This document shows, in pieces, positions 13,680 to 24,092 of a stretch of 31,062 bases of DNA. Below the pieces are notes generated by a model. That model did no database searches. It saw only the letters and a program-made list of their open reading frames with translations, and was not told where the DNA came from. The translations under genes and the position numbers were made by a program. Each line of letters starts with the position of its first letter. Within the stretch, counting starts at the first letter, position 1. This DNA is from Patescibacteria group bacterium (GTDB lineage: Bacteria; Patescibacteria; Paceibacteria; UBA9973; UBA2103), in NCBI GenBank assembly GCA_018968865.1, contig JAGWZP010000004.1, positions 1 through 31,062 on the forward strand, given 5' to 3'.

Positions 13680-16037
13680 ATGGCAGGACTTTCATCGGCA
13701 GAAGCCGCACGGCGGCTCGTACACCTTGGTCCGAACGAACTGAGTGAAAAGAAAATGGGCGAATTCGCCAAGCTCGTTCGGGCGCTCGTGTCACCAGCCT
13801 CGCTGATGCTCGTCGCCGCATCGGCGCTCTCGTTCGGTATCGGCCGACATTTTGACGGCTCATTCATTTTCGCTCTGCTTCTTCTCAATGTCGGCATGGC
13901 GCTCTGGCACGGGCACAAGGCCGACAGCGCGCTCGAAGAGCTCCGCTCGGAACTCTCGGTGCAGGCGAAAGTCATGCGCGACGGCGTGTGGAAGAGCGTG
14001 CCGTCGCGGGAACTTGTCGTGGGAGACGAAATTGCCTGCGGCGTCGGCGTTCTCGTTCCCGCCGATACGCGAGTGGAGACGGCGATAAATTTGGAAATCA
14101 ACGAAGCGGTGCTTACGGGCGAATCACTGCCGAGGGGAAAGAGGGCGGGAGACATTGCCTATTCCGGTTCGGTCGTCGCGACTGGAAATTTCACCGGCAC
14201 GGTGACGGCGACCGGCAATGATGCGTTCTTCGGGAAAACCGCCGCCTCGGCAAAGGACGGGAAACGCGCGTCGCTCATGGAGCGCGATATTCTCGCCATC
14301 TCCCGCTACCTCATCATCGCGAGCCTTATCGCCGTCGCCGTCCTGACTGCCGTCTTCCTCATTGACGGCCAGCCGCTCGCCGGCATCCTCATTCTGGATC
14401 TTTCGCTCCTTATCGCCGGCATTCCCGTATCGCTCCCGACCGTGATGACACTCATTGTTTCCATCGGTGCGCTCGCGGTCGCGAGCAAGAAAGCGCTCGT
14501 GCGGCGGCTGGAGGCGCTGGAGGACTTCGCGAACGTCACCTTGCTCCTGACTGACAAGACCGGCACGCTCACCGAAAACAGGATATCGGTCGAACACATT
14601 CATGCGTACGCGCCGTACTCCGAGGGAGACGTACTCGCCGCCGCAGGCGCAGCGGCGTTTGCAGACGTCGAGAGCGCCATCGATCGCACCATTGCCGAGC
14701 GGGCGGGGGATGCGCGCCTGTCGTACCGCATCGTGCAGTCGATACCGGGCGACTCGGAGCGCAAGCGCAGTACGACGCTTCTGGAACGCGGCGGCGTGCA
14801 GTACCTCGTTTCGCTCGGCACGCCGCCGGCCGTCATGGCGCTTTGCGCCGGGCTCTCTGAGATAGAAGATGCTGTCCGCACGGACATCGAGAGCGCGGCG
14901 AAAGACGGTTCGCGCGCAATCGCCGTCGCGCTCAAAAAGGCCCCGAGCGGGATTGATGATGAGAATGGCATGGCGCTCATAGGCATCGTCGTCCTCGCCG
15001 ACCCGCTGCGGAGCGACGCGGCTGAAACGCTCCGTTTCCTCAAGAGCGAAGGCGTGGATGCGATCATGGTGACCGGCGATACGAAAGAAACCGCCGCGCA
15101 TGTTGCAAAAATTCTCGGACTCCAAGGTTCAGTCATCCGTCCTGCGGATACCGATATTGCGCACCTTCCCGCCGATGTGTTTGCAACGACCGCCGCGTTC
15201 GCGGAAGTGATGCCGCAGGACAAGCTTGCACTCGTGACGCGTGCGCAGGAGCGCTACGTCGTCGCTGCGACTGGCGATGGCGTGAACGATTTGCCAGCCG
15301 TCCACAAAGCCGACGTCGGTATCGCGGTGGCGAACGCGGTCGACGCCCTGAAAGGGACCGCCGATATCGTCCTCTTGGCTCCCGGCATTGACGTTTTGCA
15401 GACCGCGCTCTCCGAGGCGCGCAAGATATTCTTCCGCCTCTACAATTACTCCGTCTACCGCATCTCCGAAAGTTTTCGGCTCATCGTGGCGGCGCTCGTG
15501 CTCGGCATCCTCATCAAAGGATTCCCGCTGACGCCGGTGGAAATCATCCTTCTCGCCTTTCTCAATGACATTCCTATCATTACGCTTGCCTTTGACCGCG
15601 TGAAGCGCGCCGACCGTCCCGCCGACCTCGCGCCGCGGGAGCGCTTCGCGCTCGGCACGGTCTTCGGGCTCACCGGCGTCGCCAACAGCCTTCTCTTGTA
15701 TTTCCTGCTTGCCGATATCGTCCGCCTGCCGCTTCCGCTCGTGCAGACGGCCTTCTTTCTGAAGCTCACGGTTTCAGGACATATGCTCATTTACGTCGCG
15801 CATACGCAGGAGCGCTGGTGGCGGTACCTGCCGGCGTGGAGCGTTATCTTGGCGACGACGATCACGCAATTCGTCGCAACGGCGCTTGCGGTGGGCGGCG
15901 TGTTCGTCGCCCCGATATCCTTTGCGCTTGCGGCATTCGTCTGGCTGTGGTCTTTCTTCTGGATGCAGATAAGCGAAGTGATGAAATCGCTCAGCGCGAA
16001 ACTCGTGTCGCGGAAGTCCGCTATACTGGCGGCATGA
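13680..16037 (+). CDS. P-type ATPase, probable P3A-like proton pump
   Basis: A 785-residue membrane ion pump. Domains in order: cation N-terminal segment (AARRLVHLGPNEL), M1-M2, actuator domain with TGES (from T146), M3-M4 with IAGIPVSLPTVMTL, phosphorylation motif DKTGTLT (D292), nucleotide-binding domain, MVTGDTKETA, TGDGVND (about 531-537), then about six C-terminal helices with FLNDIPIITLAFDRV. The M4 sequence, short loops and 'LND.PI...DRV' segment resemble bacterial P3A H+-ATPases more than Ca2+ or heavy-metal pumps. There are no N-terminal metal-binding domains. The stop overlaps the next start (ATGA). Proton specificity is inferred from family resemblance only. Confidence 0.88.
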   Translation: MAGLSSAEAARRLVHLGPNELSEKKMGEFAKLVRALVSPASLMLVAASALSFGIGRHFDGSFIFALLLLNVGMALWHGHKADSALEELRSELSVQAKVMRDGVWKSVPSRELVVGDEIACGVGVLVPADTRVETAINLEINEAVLTGESLPRGKRAGDIAYSGSVVATGNFTGTVTATGNDAFFGKTAASAKDGKRASLMERDILAISRYLIIASLIAVAVLTAVFLIDGQPLAGILILDLSLLIAGIPVSLPTVMTLIVSIGALAVASKKALVRRLEALEDFANVTLLLTDKTGTLTENRISVEHIHAYAPYSEGDVLAAAGAAAFADVESAIDRTIAERAGDARLSYRIVQSIPGDSERKRSTTLLERGGVQYLVSLGTPPAVMALCAGLSEIEDAVRTDIESAAKDGSRAIAVALKKAPSGIDDENGMALIGIVVLADPLRSDAAETLRFLKSEGVDAIMVTGDTKETAAHVAKILGLQGSVIRPADTDIAHLPADVFATTAAFAEVMPQDKLALVTRAQERYVVAATGDGVNDLPAVHKADVGIAVANAVDALKGTADIVLLAPGIDVLQTALSEARKIFFRLYNYSVYRISESFRLIVAALVLGILIKGFPLTPVEIILLAFLNDIPIITLAFDRVKRADRPADLAPRERFALGTVFGLTGVANSLLLYFLLADIVRLPLPLVQTAFFLKLTVSGHMLIYVAHTQERWWRYLPAWSVILATTITQFVATALAVGGVFVAPISFALAAFVWLWSFFWMQISEVMKSLSAKLVSRKSAILAA
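16022..16027 (+). promoter_or_regulatory. -10 TATACT inside the end of the ATPase gene, for the DoxX-like gene
   Basis: TATACT ends 6 nt before the ATG at 16034. It could give a separate leaderless transcript even though the two genes overlap. Confidence 0.45.
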
Positions 16038-17068
16038 CATCGTATCTTCGGAGAACGATCGCATGTATGTTCGGTTCCTTGCTGTTGCCGGCTGCTGCGT
16101 CCGCGCACGAAGTGTATGTACTTCCGGCGGATGTAGTGCGGCAGGCGATCGCGAGGCCGTCGTTTTCGGAATGGAACGTTATTGTTTCAAACATTAACCT
16201 CTTTTTGTTCTGGGCGTTCATTGCGGGGCTTGTCGTATGTATTGTGTTCTTCATCTCGGTGTCCCGCTTGCTCGAGCGTTCGTTCGACCCGTTTCTGGCG
16301 TCGCTCCGGCGATATGCACCGATTATCAGCCGCGTGACTGTCGGACTTTCTTTCATTGCCGCCGCGTACTATGGGGCGCTCTTCGGTCCGGAACTTCCTC
16401 TTGGCGCCGATTTCGGGAGCGCCGCAGGCGCGGTGCGGGTACTGTTGGCCGTACTCGGTGTTGCGCTGGTATTCGGTGTCTATGCGCGTAGTGCCGCTCT
16501 TGCCGCGCTTGGTCTCTTCGTCATGGAAGTTGCCGCTCACGGGACCTATCTACTGACCTATGCTAATTATCTCGGCGAGATCATCGTGCTATTCATCCTA
16601 GGGGCCCATGCATTCGGGCGGGGAAGGGAGAATGCCGCGCGCTGGCTGGCCCGGCTAAGGGACAGGAGCACACCGTATGCATTTCCCATCTTGCGCGTCG
16701 CGTTCGGCATCTCGCTCATATATGCGTCGATGTACGCAAAGGTCATCCACAACAACCTCGCGCTCGAGGTTGCCTATCGGTATCCTGCAGTGACGCATTT
16801 TTTCGGGTTTGAACCGCACTTCCTCGTCCTCGGGGCGGCGATTATCGAGATACTCATCGGCACCTTCTTCGTTCTCGGCATCGAGATACGATTCACGTCC
16901 TTGTTTATGCTGTTCTGGCTCTCGCTGTCGCTCTGGTACTTCGGCGAAGCCGTGTGGCCGCACCTGATCCTCATCGGCATTCCGATCGCTTTCATTTTCT
17001 ACGGCTACGACACCTATTCCCTTGAAGGCCGCTTTTTCAAAAAGAAAGGCCGCGAGCCCGTTCTCTAG
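16034..17068 (+). CDS. DoxX-like polytopic membrane protein with signal peptide
   Basis: A 344-residue protein. A signal peptide ends near residue 24 (AAASA), leaving a mature start HEVYVLPADVV with a histidine at position 1. About eight hydrophobic helices follow, as two DoxX-like blocks (about 95-200: RVTVGLSFIAAAYYGALF, then ANYLGEIIVLFILG; about 215-325: ILRVAFGISLIYASMYAKV, then HFLVLGAAIIEILIG). DoxX proteins are linked to thiol or redox balance in some bacteria. The ATG at 16034 is chosen over upstream in-frame starts because those lie inside the ATPase gene. The four-base overlap suggests a joint function with the pump. Confidence 0.7.
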   Translation: MTSYLRRTIACMFGSLLLPAAASAHEVYVLPADVVRQAIARPSFSEWNVIVSNINLFLFWAFIAGLVVCIVFFISVSRLLERSFDPFLASLRRYAPIISRVTVGLSFIAAAYYGALFGPELPLGADFGSAAGAVRVLLAVLGVALVFGVYARSAALAALGLFVMEVAAHGTYLLTYANYLGEIIVLFILGAHAFGRGRENAARWLARLRDRSTPYAFPILRVAFGISLIYASMYAKVIHNNLALEVAYRYPAVTHFFGFEPHFLVLGAAIIEILIGTFFVLGIEIRFTSLFMLFWLSLSLWYFGEAVWPHLILIGIPIAFIFYGYDTYSLEGRFFKKKGREPVL

Positions 17069-17081
17069 CGAGGCTGTACAT

Positions 17082-17110
17082 AAAAACGCGGCACGCCAAA
17101 GGCGCGCCGC
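17082..17110 (-). terminator. Terminator of the TrpF-like gene
   Basis: On the minus strand a 10-bp stem GCGGCGCGCC/GGCGTGCCGC (one G-U pair) with a TTT loop is followed by GTTTTTA. The same sequence on the plus strand has an A-C mismatch, so the structure is made for the minus strand. Confidence 0.75.
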
Positions 17111-17132
17111 AAATTGATACAGGCCAAAGACT

Positions 17133-17909
17133 TCATTTCAGTAACTTGAGCGCCTCGATCAGATACGCTCCGGCCATATGCCAGTCGATCGGGTCAAGAG
17201 CATTTCCGCTCGGTCGCAGTTTCCCTTGTGCGTCGATGCTTACGTCGGGAAATTCTTTCACGATCGGTTCGACCAAATGCATCGTTTCCGGTCCGAGGCC
17301 CCCTGCCACAACAAGTCCAAATCCCGGGCTGTTCTCTTTGATTGCCCGTACAAACGGTAGGAGCGAGGCCGCGTCCATGCCGCGACCCTCCCCGCCGCTT
17401 TTGTCGAGAAGCACGCGATGAACCACATCCTCGTAATCGTGAAGTCTTGCGGCGAGCAGTTGCGGGTCATTGCGGACCTCCTCGAGAGCTCTTCTGCCCA
17501 CCTGGAGAATGATTTCAAGGTGTTTGCGTGAACGATCGACCCCGTCCCACACCTGACCCGGGTCGGGCCACACCATGTCGAGCTGTATGGCGCGGATGCC
17601 GATGCCGCAGCACTCAAGAGCCAGAGAAAGACTTCTCGGAAGATCAGGGTCAGCGACACTGTAATCCGCGTAGTGCAGGCAGTTGTAGACCTTGTCGGAT
17701 GAGAAGATGCCCGCAATGGCTTCTTTCGGCGGGAACGCATTTTGCCACTTGGTCGGTATGCCGTGAAGCGTCTTATAACTCATCATGACGCCGACATGAA
17801 GCTTGCGCTTCGAACCCTTAGGCAGATGCGCCTTGAACACTTCGAGCATAGCCTTGACCTGCCAAAAGGCCGTAAAGTCGGTGATACCGATATATGGCTG
17901 AATGTGCAT
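17133..17909 (-). CDS. TIM-barrel protein resembling phosphoribosylanthranilate isomerase (TrpF-like)
   Basis: A 258-residue soluble protein. The strongest clue is the C-terminal FGLVVAGGLGPETMHLV followed by PDVSIDAQGKLR, which matches the 'LAGGL.PENV...' phosphate-binding beta7-beta8 region of PRAI, and the start QPYIGITDF parallels the KICGIT strand. The middle, with a cysteine pair and YSVADPDLPRSLSLALECC, is unlike TrpF. No other trp gene is nearby, so tryptophan synthesis is doubtful and another sugar-phosphate role is possible. The ATG at 17909 has an AAGGAGG Shine-Dalgarno (17915-17921) 5 nt upstream, one of the strongest in the window; a TTG 18 nt earlier is less likely. It has its own terminator. 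Confidence 0.6.
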   Translation of the reverse strand: MHIQPYIGITDFTAFWQVKAMLEVFKAHLPKGSKRKLHVGVMMSYKTLHGIPTKWQNAFPPKEAIAGIFSSDKVYNCLHYADYSVADPDLPRSLSLALECCGIGIRAIQLDMVWPDPGQVWDGVDRSRKHLEIILQVGRRALEEVRNDPQLLAARLHDYEDVVHRVLLDKSGGEGRGMDAASLLPFVRAIKENSPGFGLVVAGGLGPETMHLVEPIVKEFPDVSIDAQGKLRPSGNALDPIDWHMAGAYLIEALKLLK

Positions 17910-17953
17910 GTGAACCTCCTTGGTCAATGTCTTTGGAGAGACTACGCTCGCCC

Positions 17954-18000
17954 GCTTTTAAAAGCAAACACCCGCGGCACCAGGTGCCGCGGGTGTTTGC
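17954..18000 (-). terminator. Terminator of RNase J, perfect 18-bp stem
   Basis: 17964-17981 is the exact reverse complement of 17983-18000 around a single central A. Reading on the minus strand, the hairpin is followed by TTTTAAAAGC. A 12-nt palindrome (GCTTTTAAAAGC, 17954-17965) overlaps its foot. A promoter for the TrpF-like gene (TAGTCT on the minus strand) seems to begin right after it. Confidence 0.85.
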
Positions 18001-18013
18001 TCACTGTTACCCG

Positions 18014-19936
18014 CTACATTCCAATCAGTACTGGAATGACCATCGGCGCTTTGTTCGTGCGCGCGAAGAGGAATCCGGCCATGACGTCGGTGAGGTTATT
18101 CTTTACGTAGTCGAGGTCGATCGGATTCATATTGCGCGTGGAATCCTCAATCGTTTTCTTGATGAGGATGCGCCCCTCGTTGAGGAGATTCTGCGACTCC
18201 CGCAGATAGACGAAGCCGCGGCTGATGATGTCCGGCGATTTGCGGAGCTTGCCGGTCTTCAGGTTCACGCTCGCGATGATGACGAACATTCCGTCTTTGG
18301 CGAGCGACTGGCGGTCGCGGATGACCACCTCCTGGATGTCGCCGATGGTGAAGCCGTCCACGATCATCTGCGCGGACGGTACTTTCTGCTTGTGCACGTG
18401 CATCCGCTCGCCGTCTTCGATGTCGATGACGGTGCCGTTATCCGGGACGATGATGTTCTCGCGCGGGAAGCCCGACTGTTCGACCGCCTTCGCGTGGCAG
18501 CGGAGCATCGAGTGATAGCCGTACGCGGGCATGAAGAATTTTGCGTTCACCTGCTTGTTGATCCAGACGAGTTCGCCGGTGTTGCCGTGGCCGGTCGAGT
18601 GGACGTCCGAAGAGCGGTAGTGGATGAGCGTGACGCCGTGGCGGTAGAGATTGTCCTTCAATTTCTGCACCGCAATCTCGTTGCCGGGAATGACGGACGA
18701 GGAGAGCACGATGGTGTCGCGCTCAGAGAGCGTGATGTACTTGTGCTGTTTGGTCGCGATGCGCATCAAAGCGGCGAACTCTTCGCCCTGTGCGCCGGTC
18801 GAGAGGATGACGATCTTGTCGGGCGGATAATTGCCGATGTCCTGCGCGGGAATGATCGTGTCTTTATTGATCTTGAGGAGCCCGGTCTTCTCCGCGATCT
18901 CCAAGTTGTTTTTGATGGAACGGCCTTCGGTGACGATCTTCTTGCCGAGTTTCTCGGCGGTCTCCATGATATGGATCATGCGCTCGAACTGCGACGCGAA
19001 GGTGCCGATGATGAGGCGGCCGGACACGGTCTTAATGATGTCCTCCAAAGTTTGGATGACGCGCTTCTCGGGGATGGAGAAGCCGTCCTTCTCGGCGTTG
19101 GTCGAGTCGGCGATGAAGAAAATGTTCTTGTCTTTGGCGAGCGTGCCCCAGGTCTTCACTTCGCGCTCGGTCGGGATGCCGTCGTCGTGGTCGAGCTTCA
19201 AGTCGCCGGTGATGACGACGTTGCCCTGCGGAGTTTCGATCGAGACGCCCATCGAGTCGGGGATCGAGTGCGTGACGGGGAAGAACTTCACGCGCGTGCT
19301 GCCGATGATGATGGACTGGCCGACTTCGACGACGACGATCTCCGATTTCGGCACATCCGGGTATTCTTCCTGGCGCCGCTGGATCATGATGGACGTCAGG
19401 TTCTGGGTGTAGATGGGCGGCGTGCCGAAGCGCGGCAGGATGAAGGGAATGCCGCCGATGTGGTCGAGGTGGCCGTGCGTGATAATGACGCCCTTCACGC
19501 GCGCGGCGTTCTTCTCCAAGTACTTCGTGTTGGGAAGAATGTAATCGACGCCGGGGGAGGTGTCTTCGGAGACGAACTGGAAGCCGGCATCGAAGACGAG
19601 GATATCGCCGGTCGCGCCGACTTCGACGGCGGTCATGTTGCGGCCGACCTCTTCTACGCCCCCGAGCGGAATGATGCGGACGCTTGTCGGTCCGACCGGC
19701 TCGGGGAAATAATCGGCGGTACGAGCGACGCGCGTCGGGTTCGACGTCGGACGGCGCAAGATGCGCTGGATGCGTCGCGTCGCTCCGCCGGGGCGCGCGG
19801 TACCGCCGCGGAGAGAAGGCGGCCGGCGGCCGCGGTCAAAACGCCGCGGCGGGCGGCTACTCGGGCGCGCTTCGCGCTCCGGGCGGGGTCCTTTCGGAAG
19901 TCCCGGCGCGGGAGCTGGTGCTGGTGCTGGATTCAT
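18014..19936 (-). CDS. rnj: Ribonuclease J with Arg/Pro-rich N-terminal extension
   Basis: A 640-residue zinc-dependent beta-CASP ribonuclease acting on mRNA 5' ends and in rRNA maturation. The core starts near residue 85 (VRIIPLGGVEEVGRNM). HGHLDH is at 154-159, followed by VVITGDLKLD, FIADSTNAE, beta-CASP motifs GTFASQFERM and STGAQGEE, SSDVHSTGHG, and a C-terminal domain ending PVLIGM. Residues 1-80 are a low-complexity PAPAPAP and arginine-rich tail that most RNase J proteins lack; it is probably disordered and may bind RNA or partner proteins. The ATG at 19936 begins that tail. It is the second beta-CASP enzyme in the window. Confidence 0.94.
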   Translation of the reverse strand: MNPAPAPAPAPGLPKGPRPEREARPSSRPPRRFDRGRRPPSLRGGTARPGGATRRIQRILRRPTSNPTRVARTADYFPEPVGPTSVRIIPLGGVEEVGRNMTAVEVGATGDILVFDAGFQFVSEDTSPGVDYILPNTKYLEKNAARVKGVIITHGHLDHIGGIPFILPRFGTPPIYTQNLTSIMIQRRQEEYPDVPKSEIVVVEVGQSIIIGSTRVKFFPVTHSIPDSMGVSIETPQGNVVITGDLKLDHDDGIPTEREVKTWGTLAKDKNIFFIADSTNAEKDGFSIPEKRVIQTLEDIIKTVSGRLIIGTFASQFERMIHIMETAEKLGKKIVTEGRSIKNNLEIAEKTGLLKINKDTIIPAQDIGNYPPDKIVILSTGAQGEEFAALMRIATKQHKYITLSERDTIVLSSSVIPGNEIAVQKLKDNLYRHGVTLIHYRSSDVHSTGHGNTGELVWINKQVNAKFFMPAYGYHSMLRCHAKAVEQSGFPRENIIVPDNGTVIDIEDGERMHVHKQKVPSAQMIVDGFTIGDIQEVVIRDRQSLAKDGMFVIIASVNLKTGKLRKSPDIISRGFVYLRESQNLLNEGRILIKKTIEDSTRNMNPIDLDYVKNNLTDVMAGFLFARTNKAPMVIPVLIGM

Positions 19937-19996
19937 AATTGATTGGTTAGTCGGGCTGTTAATACTATTGAGAAACCCGTACGAAAATGACTGACA

Positions 19997-21721
19997 CTAC
20001 TTCGCAAAAAAGGGCCACACCGCGTCGGTCGTCCTATACCAGGATGTAACCGTCGCAAAGCGGTCTGCGGGCGTGATGATCTGGGGGAGCACGACGCCGT
20101 ACAAGTCGGCCGGCACCGCATAGGTGAAATCCGGTGCGTAGATGAAGGCGGCCGGATAATCCGCCGCGACCAGGTCCTCGATCTTTTGCAAATCGGCCGC
20201 ACGGACTTCCGGATCGGTGGAACTTCGCGCATCTTCCAGAAGTGCATCGACGGTCTTGTTCGCGTACAGCGCGATGTTCAGCCCCGGGTCGTTGCGTTCC
20301 TGCGAATCCCAGAACGCGTACAGGTCCTGGTCGCGGCCGATGACCATGCCGTAGAGGAGCGCGCCATACTTGCGCGGGCGGATGACGTTCTGTGAAAGGT
20401 CGCCCGGCTCATACAGCTCGATGTCCACCGGGATGCCGAGCTTCTCCCAATCCGCCTTGACCGCGCTCGCGACGTTCTTCAACTCCGGCACGTTGCTCGT
20501 GCGTATCGTGATGCGGTCGAGTGTCTGCTTCGCCCCCGCATTTTTCCAGACGCGCGCGGAGCCGTCGTACACCCAGCCGGCCGACTGCAATACAGCGGCG
20601 GCGGTTGCGGTCGGATTCGCCGATTGCGGAACCGCCACCTGCTTCACATTTTCTCCGGGCGGCACGGGACCCATGATGGCGGTCGCGTACCCGCCAAGCA
20701 CGGTATCGACAATGTTGGTGCGGTCGAGCGCGAGCGAGAGCGCTTTGCGTACCTCGGCGCGCGCGTAGACTTGCGTATCGCTCGGATTCCAGAACACGCC
20801 GAAGACGCGCGCATACGGAGCGGTCAGCGCTCCCTTCGCCCCGACATCGTAGGCGCTCTCGACCGAACCGCCGGCAAGAGCGCTCGCGAGATCTTCGCTC
20901 CGCGAGTAGAAGTCGAAATGGATGCTATCCAGATACGGTCGGCCGAGCACATAGGAGGAATTCTCAGTGAGCGTCACGCTCTTGATGAGTCCGGACGCGT
21001 CGCGCGAGATGCTTGCGACCTTGAAGGGTCCCGCGCCCACCGGATTCGTCTCCAGGGTCGAGAAGGGGAATTCCTCGTTCGAGATGTTCTGCCAGAGGCG
21101 CGAGGGCAAAATGCCCAAGGTCGTGAGGCCGAGGAACGGCGCATACGGCTTCGAAAGCGTGAAGACAACCGTGCGCTGGTCGATCGATTTTGCGCTCACG
21201 CCGGACCAGTCCGCATACTTCGGGCTCTTGAGCGCGGCATTCTGGGCTTTCACGACGGTGAAGACGACGTCATCGGCGGTGACCGGCGTGCCGTCCGCGA
21301 ATCTGGCGTTTTTCCGCAGCGTAAAGGTATACGTCTTGCCGTCGGGGCTCACGGTGTAGCTTTCGGCGAGTACCGGTACAAGGTCTCCCGAGCCGGAAAG
21401 GCCCGTGAGCCCCGCATACACGAGGGACGAAAGGTCGCGGTCGGCGTCACTGATGCCGAGGAGCGGATTGATGAATTGCGGACTGCCGACCTCGCCCTCA
21501 CTGAGGCTCCCTCCATAGGCCGGTATAGCAACAAGCAACGATTGTTCAAGCGCATAGAGGCCGACAAGGGACGCGATGCCGACGAGGATGGCGAGCGCAG
21601 AGAAGATGATGCGGTCGCCGCTTGAGAACGAACGAACGCGCTCGTGGAACCGCTCAAACAGGGGGATACGCCACGAACGCGCAAACCGCTCTTTCCATGA
21701 TGAGCCGCCGGTCCCGTCCAT
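19997..21721 (-). CDS. Membrane-anchored peptide-binding protein, ABC family 5 (OppA/DppA-like)
   Basis: A 574-residue substrate-binding protein (SBP_bac_5). A basic cytoplasmic N-terminus of about 38 residues leads into one transmembrane helix (about 39-60), so it is anchored by a helix, not a lipid. The mature part begins with GGSLSEGEVGSPQFINPLL, and the family motif DGKTYTFTLRKNARFADGTPVTADDV follows. No OppBCDF genes are near. The start overlaps the secG stop (TAATG), so it is translationally coupled to SecG. In CPR bacteria such proteins may serve uptake or sensing of peptides from a host; that is inference. Confidence 0.9.
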   Translation of the reverse strand: MDGTGGSSWKERFARSWRIPLFERFHERVRSFSSGDRIIFSALAILVGIASLVGLYALEQSLLVAIPAYGGSLSEGEVGSPQFINPLLGISDADRDLSSLVYAGLTGLSGSGDLVPVLAESYTVSPDGKTYTFTLRKNARFADGTPVTADDVVFTVVKAQNAALKSPKYADWSGVSAKSIDQRTVVFTLSKPYAPFLGLTTLGILPSRLWQNISNEEFPFSTLETNPVGAGPFKVASISRDASGLIKSVTLTENSSYVLGRPYLDSIHFDFYSRSEDLASALAGGSVESAYDVGAKGALTAPYARVFGVFWNPSDTQVYARAEVRKALSLALDRTNIVDTVLGGYATAIMGPVPPGENVKQVAVPQSANPTATAAAVLQSAGWVYDGSARVWKNAGAKQTLDRITIRTSNVPELKNVASAVKADWEKLGIPVDIELYEPGDLSQNVIRPRKYGALLYGMVIGRDQDLYAFWDSQERNDPGLNIALYANKTVDALLEDARSSTDPEVRAADLQKIEDLVAADYPAAFIYAPDFTYAVPADLYGVVLPQIITPADRFATVTSWYRTTDAVWPFFAK

Positions 21722-21957
21722 TATCCTACGAGAAGGAAGTTCGCTATCGCCGCGAGTACGAGCAGGACCGCAATAGCGATCGTCGCATTGAACAGGAACT
21801 TCTCGGCGCCCCTGCGCTTATAAAACGTCGACGCGAAATTGTCGCCTCCGAAGGCTCCGCCGATGGTCGCGCCGCGCTGCTGCAGCACGATGCCGACGAT
21901 GAGGAGTATTGAGAGGATGATTTCCGCGTACGGCAGTGCCGGTACGAGTGCCTCCAT
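21721..21957 (-). CDS. secG: Preprotein translocase subunit SecG
   Basis: A 78-residue protein with two hydrophobic helices (about 9-27 and 55-77) and the QQRGATIGGAFGG turn between them, typical of SecG. It assists the SecYE channel. It has its own promoter (21968-21997). Its stop shares one base with the next start. Confidence 0.93.
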   Translation of the reverse strand: MEALVPALPYAEIILSILLIVGIVLQQRGATIGGAFGGDNFASTFYKRRGAEKFLFNATIAIAVLLVLAAIANFLLVG

Positions 21958-21967
21958 CTTGAGTGGG

Positions 21968-21997
21968 ATGATAGCACGGACAAGGATGAGGGTGCAA
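21968..21997 (-). promoter_or_regulatory. Promoter of secG, TTGCAC-N18-TATCAT
   Basis: On the minus strand TTGCAC (21992-21997) and TATCAT (21968-21973) are 18 nt apart. The ATG is 10 nt after the -10, leaving a leader of about 3 nt. Its -35 lies one base from the groES -35, back to back. Confidence 0.6.
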
Positions 21998-21998
21998 C

Positions 21999-22027
21999 TT
22001 GCGTGTGGACGACGATTTCTCTATACT
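21999..22027 (+). promoter_or_regulatory. Promoter of groES-groEL, TTGCGT-N17-TATACT
   Basis: TTGCGT (21999-22004) and TATACT (22022-22027) are exactly 17 nt apart. The predicted start near 22034 gives a leader of about 36 nt, unusual for this window. No convincing CIRCE element is present, so HrcA control is not supported. Confidence 0.65.
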
Positions 22028-22069
22028 CCCCGCACAAGGGCGATTATTCATTTATATAGATAGAAACGT

Positions 22070-24014
<1,945 letters not shown>

Positions 24015-24017
24015 CCC

Positions 24018-24050
24018 AGAATATAGAAAGTAGAAAATAGAATATAGAAA
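24018..24050. repeat. Short AT-rich direct repeat after groEL
   Basis: AGAATATAGAAA occurs at 24018-24029 and 24039-24050, a 21-nt period, with a related GTAGAAAAT between. It is a purine-rich low-complexity tract just before the terminator. It may be a copy of a dispersed repeat, but no other copy is visible in this window. Confidence 0.6.
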
Positions 24051-24074
24051 AAGCCCCGCGAATGCGGGGCTTTT
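24048..24074. terminator. Bidirectional terminator between groEL and the convergent orphan
   Basis: AAAAGCCCCGC (24049-24059) and GCGGGGCTTTT (24064-24074) form an 11-bp stem around a GAAT loop, with A and T runs on the two sides. It can end both the groESL transcript and the minus-strand gene at 24093-24800. Confidence 0.88.
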
Positions 24075-24092
24075 GCATAACTCGACAGAGGG

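Noticed and set aside
15818..16033. 72-codon upstream extension of the DoxX-like gene inside the ATPase gene
   Set aside because: It is the shadow of the ATPase frame; the ATG at 16034 begins a proper signal peptide and has its own -10.
17894..19942. 682-codon plus-strand frame opposite RNase J
   Set aside because: Its composition (Asp, Val, Arg, His) is that of an antisense shadow, and RNase J on the other strand has all family motifs.
20624..21625. 333-codon plus-strand frame opposite the binding-protein gene
   Set aside because: Arg/Glu/Asp-rich antisense shadow of a clear SBP_bac_5 gene; such long shadows are common in GC-rich DNA.
21971..21998. CIRCE-like inverted repeat (ATAGCAC...GGTGCAAC) upstream of groES
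   Set aside because: Each half matches only 6 of 9 consensus bases and the spacing is one base too long; the bases are better explained by the secG -10 and -35.
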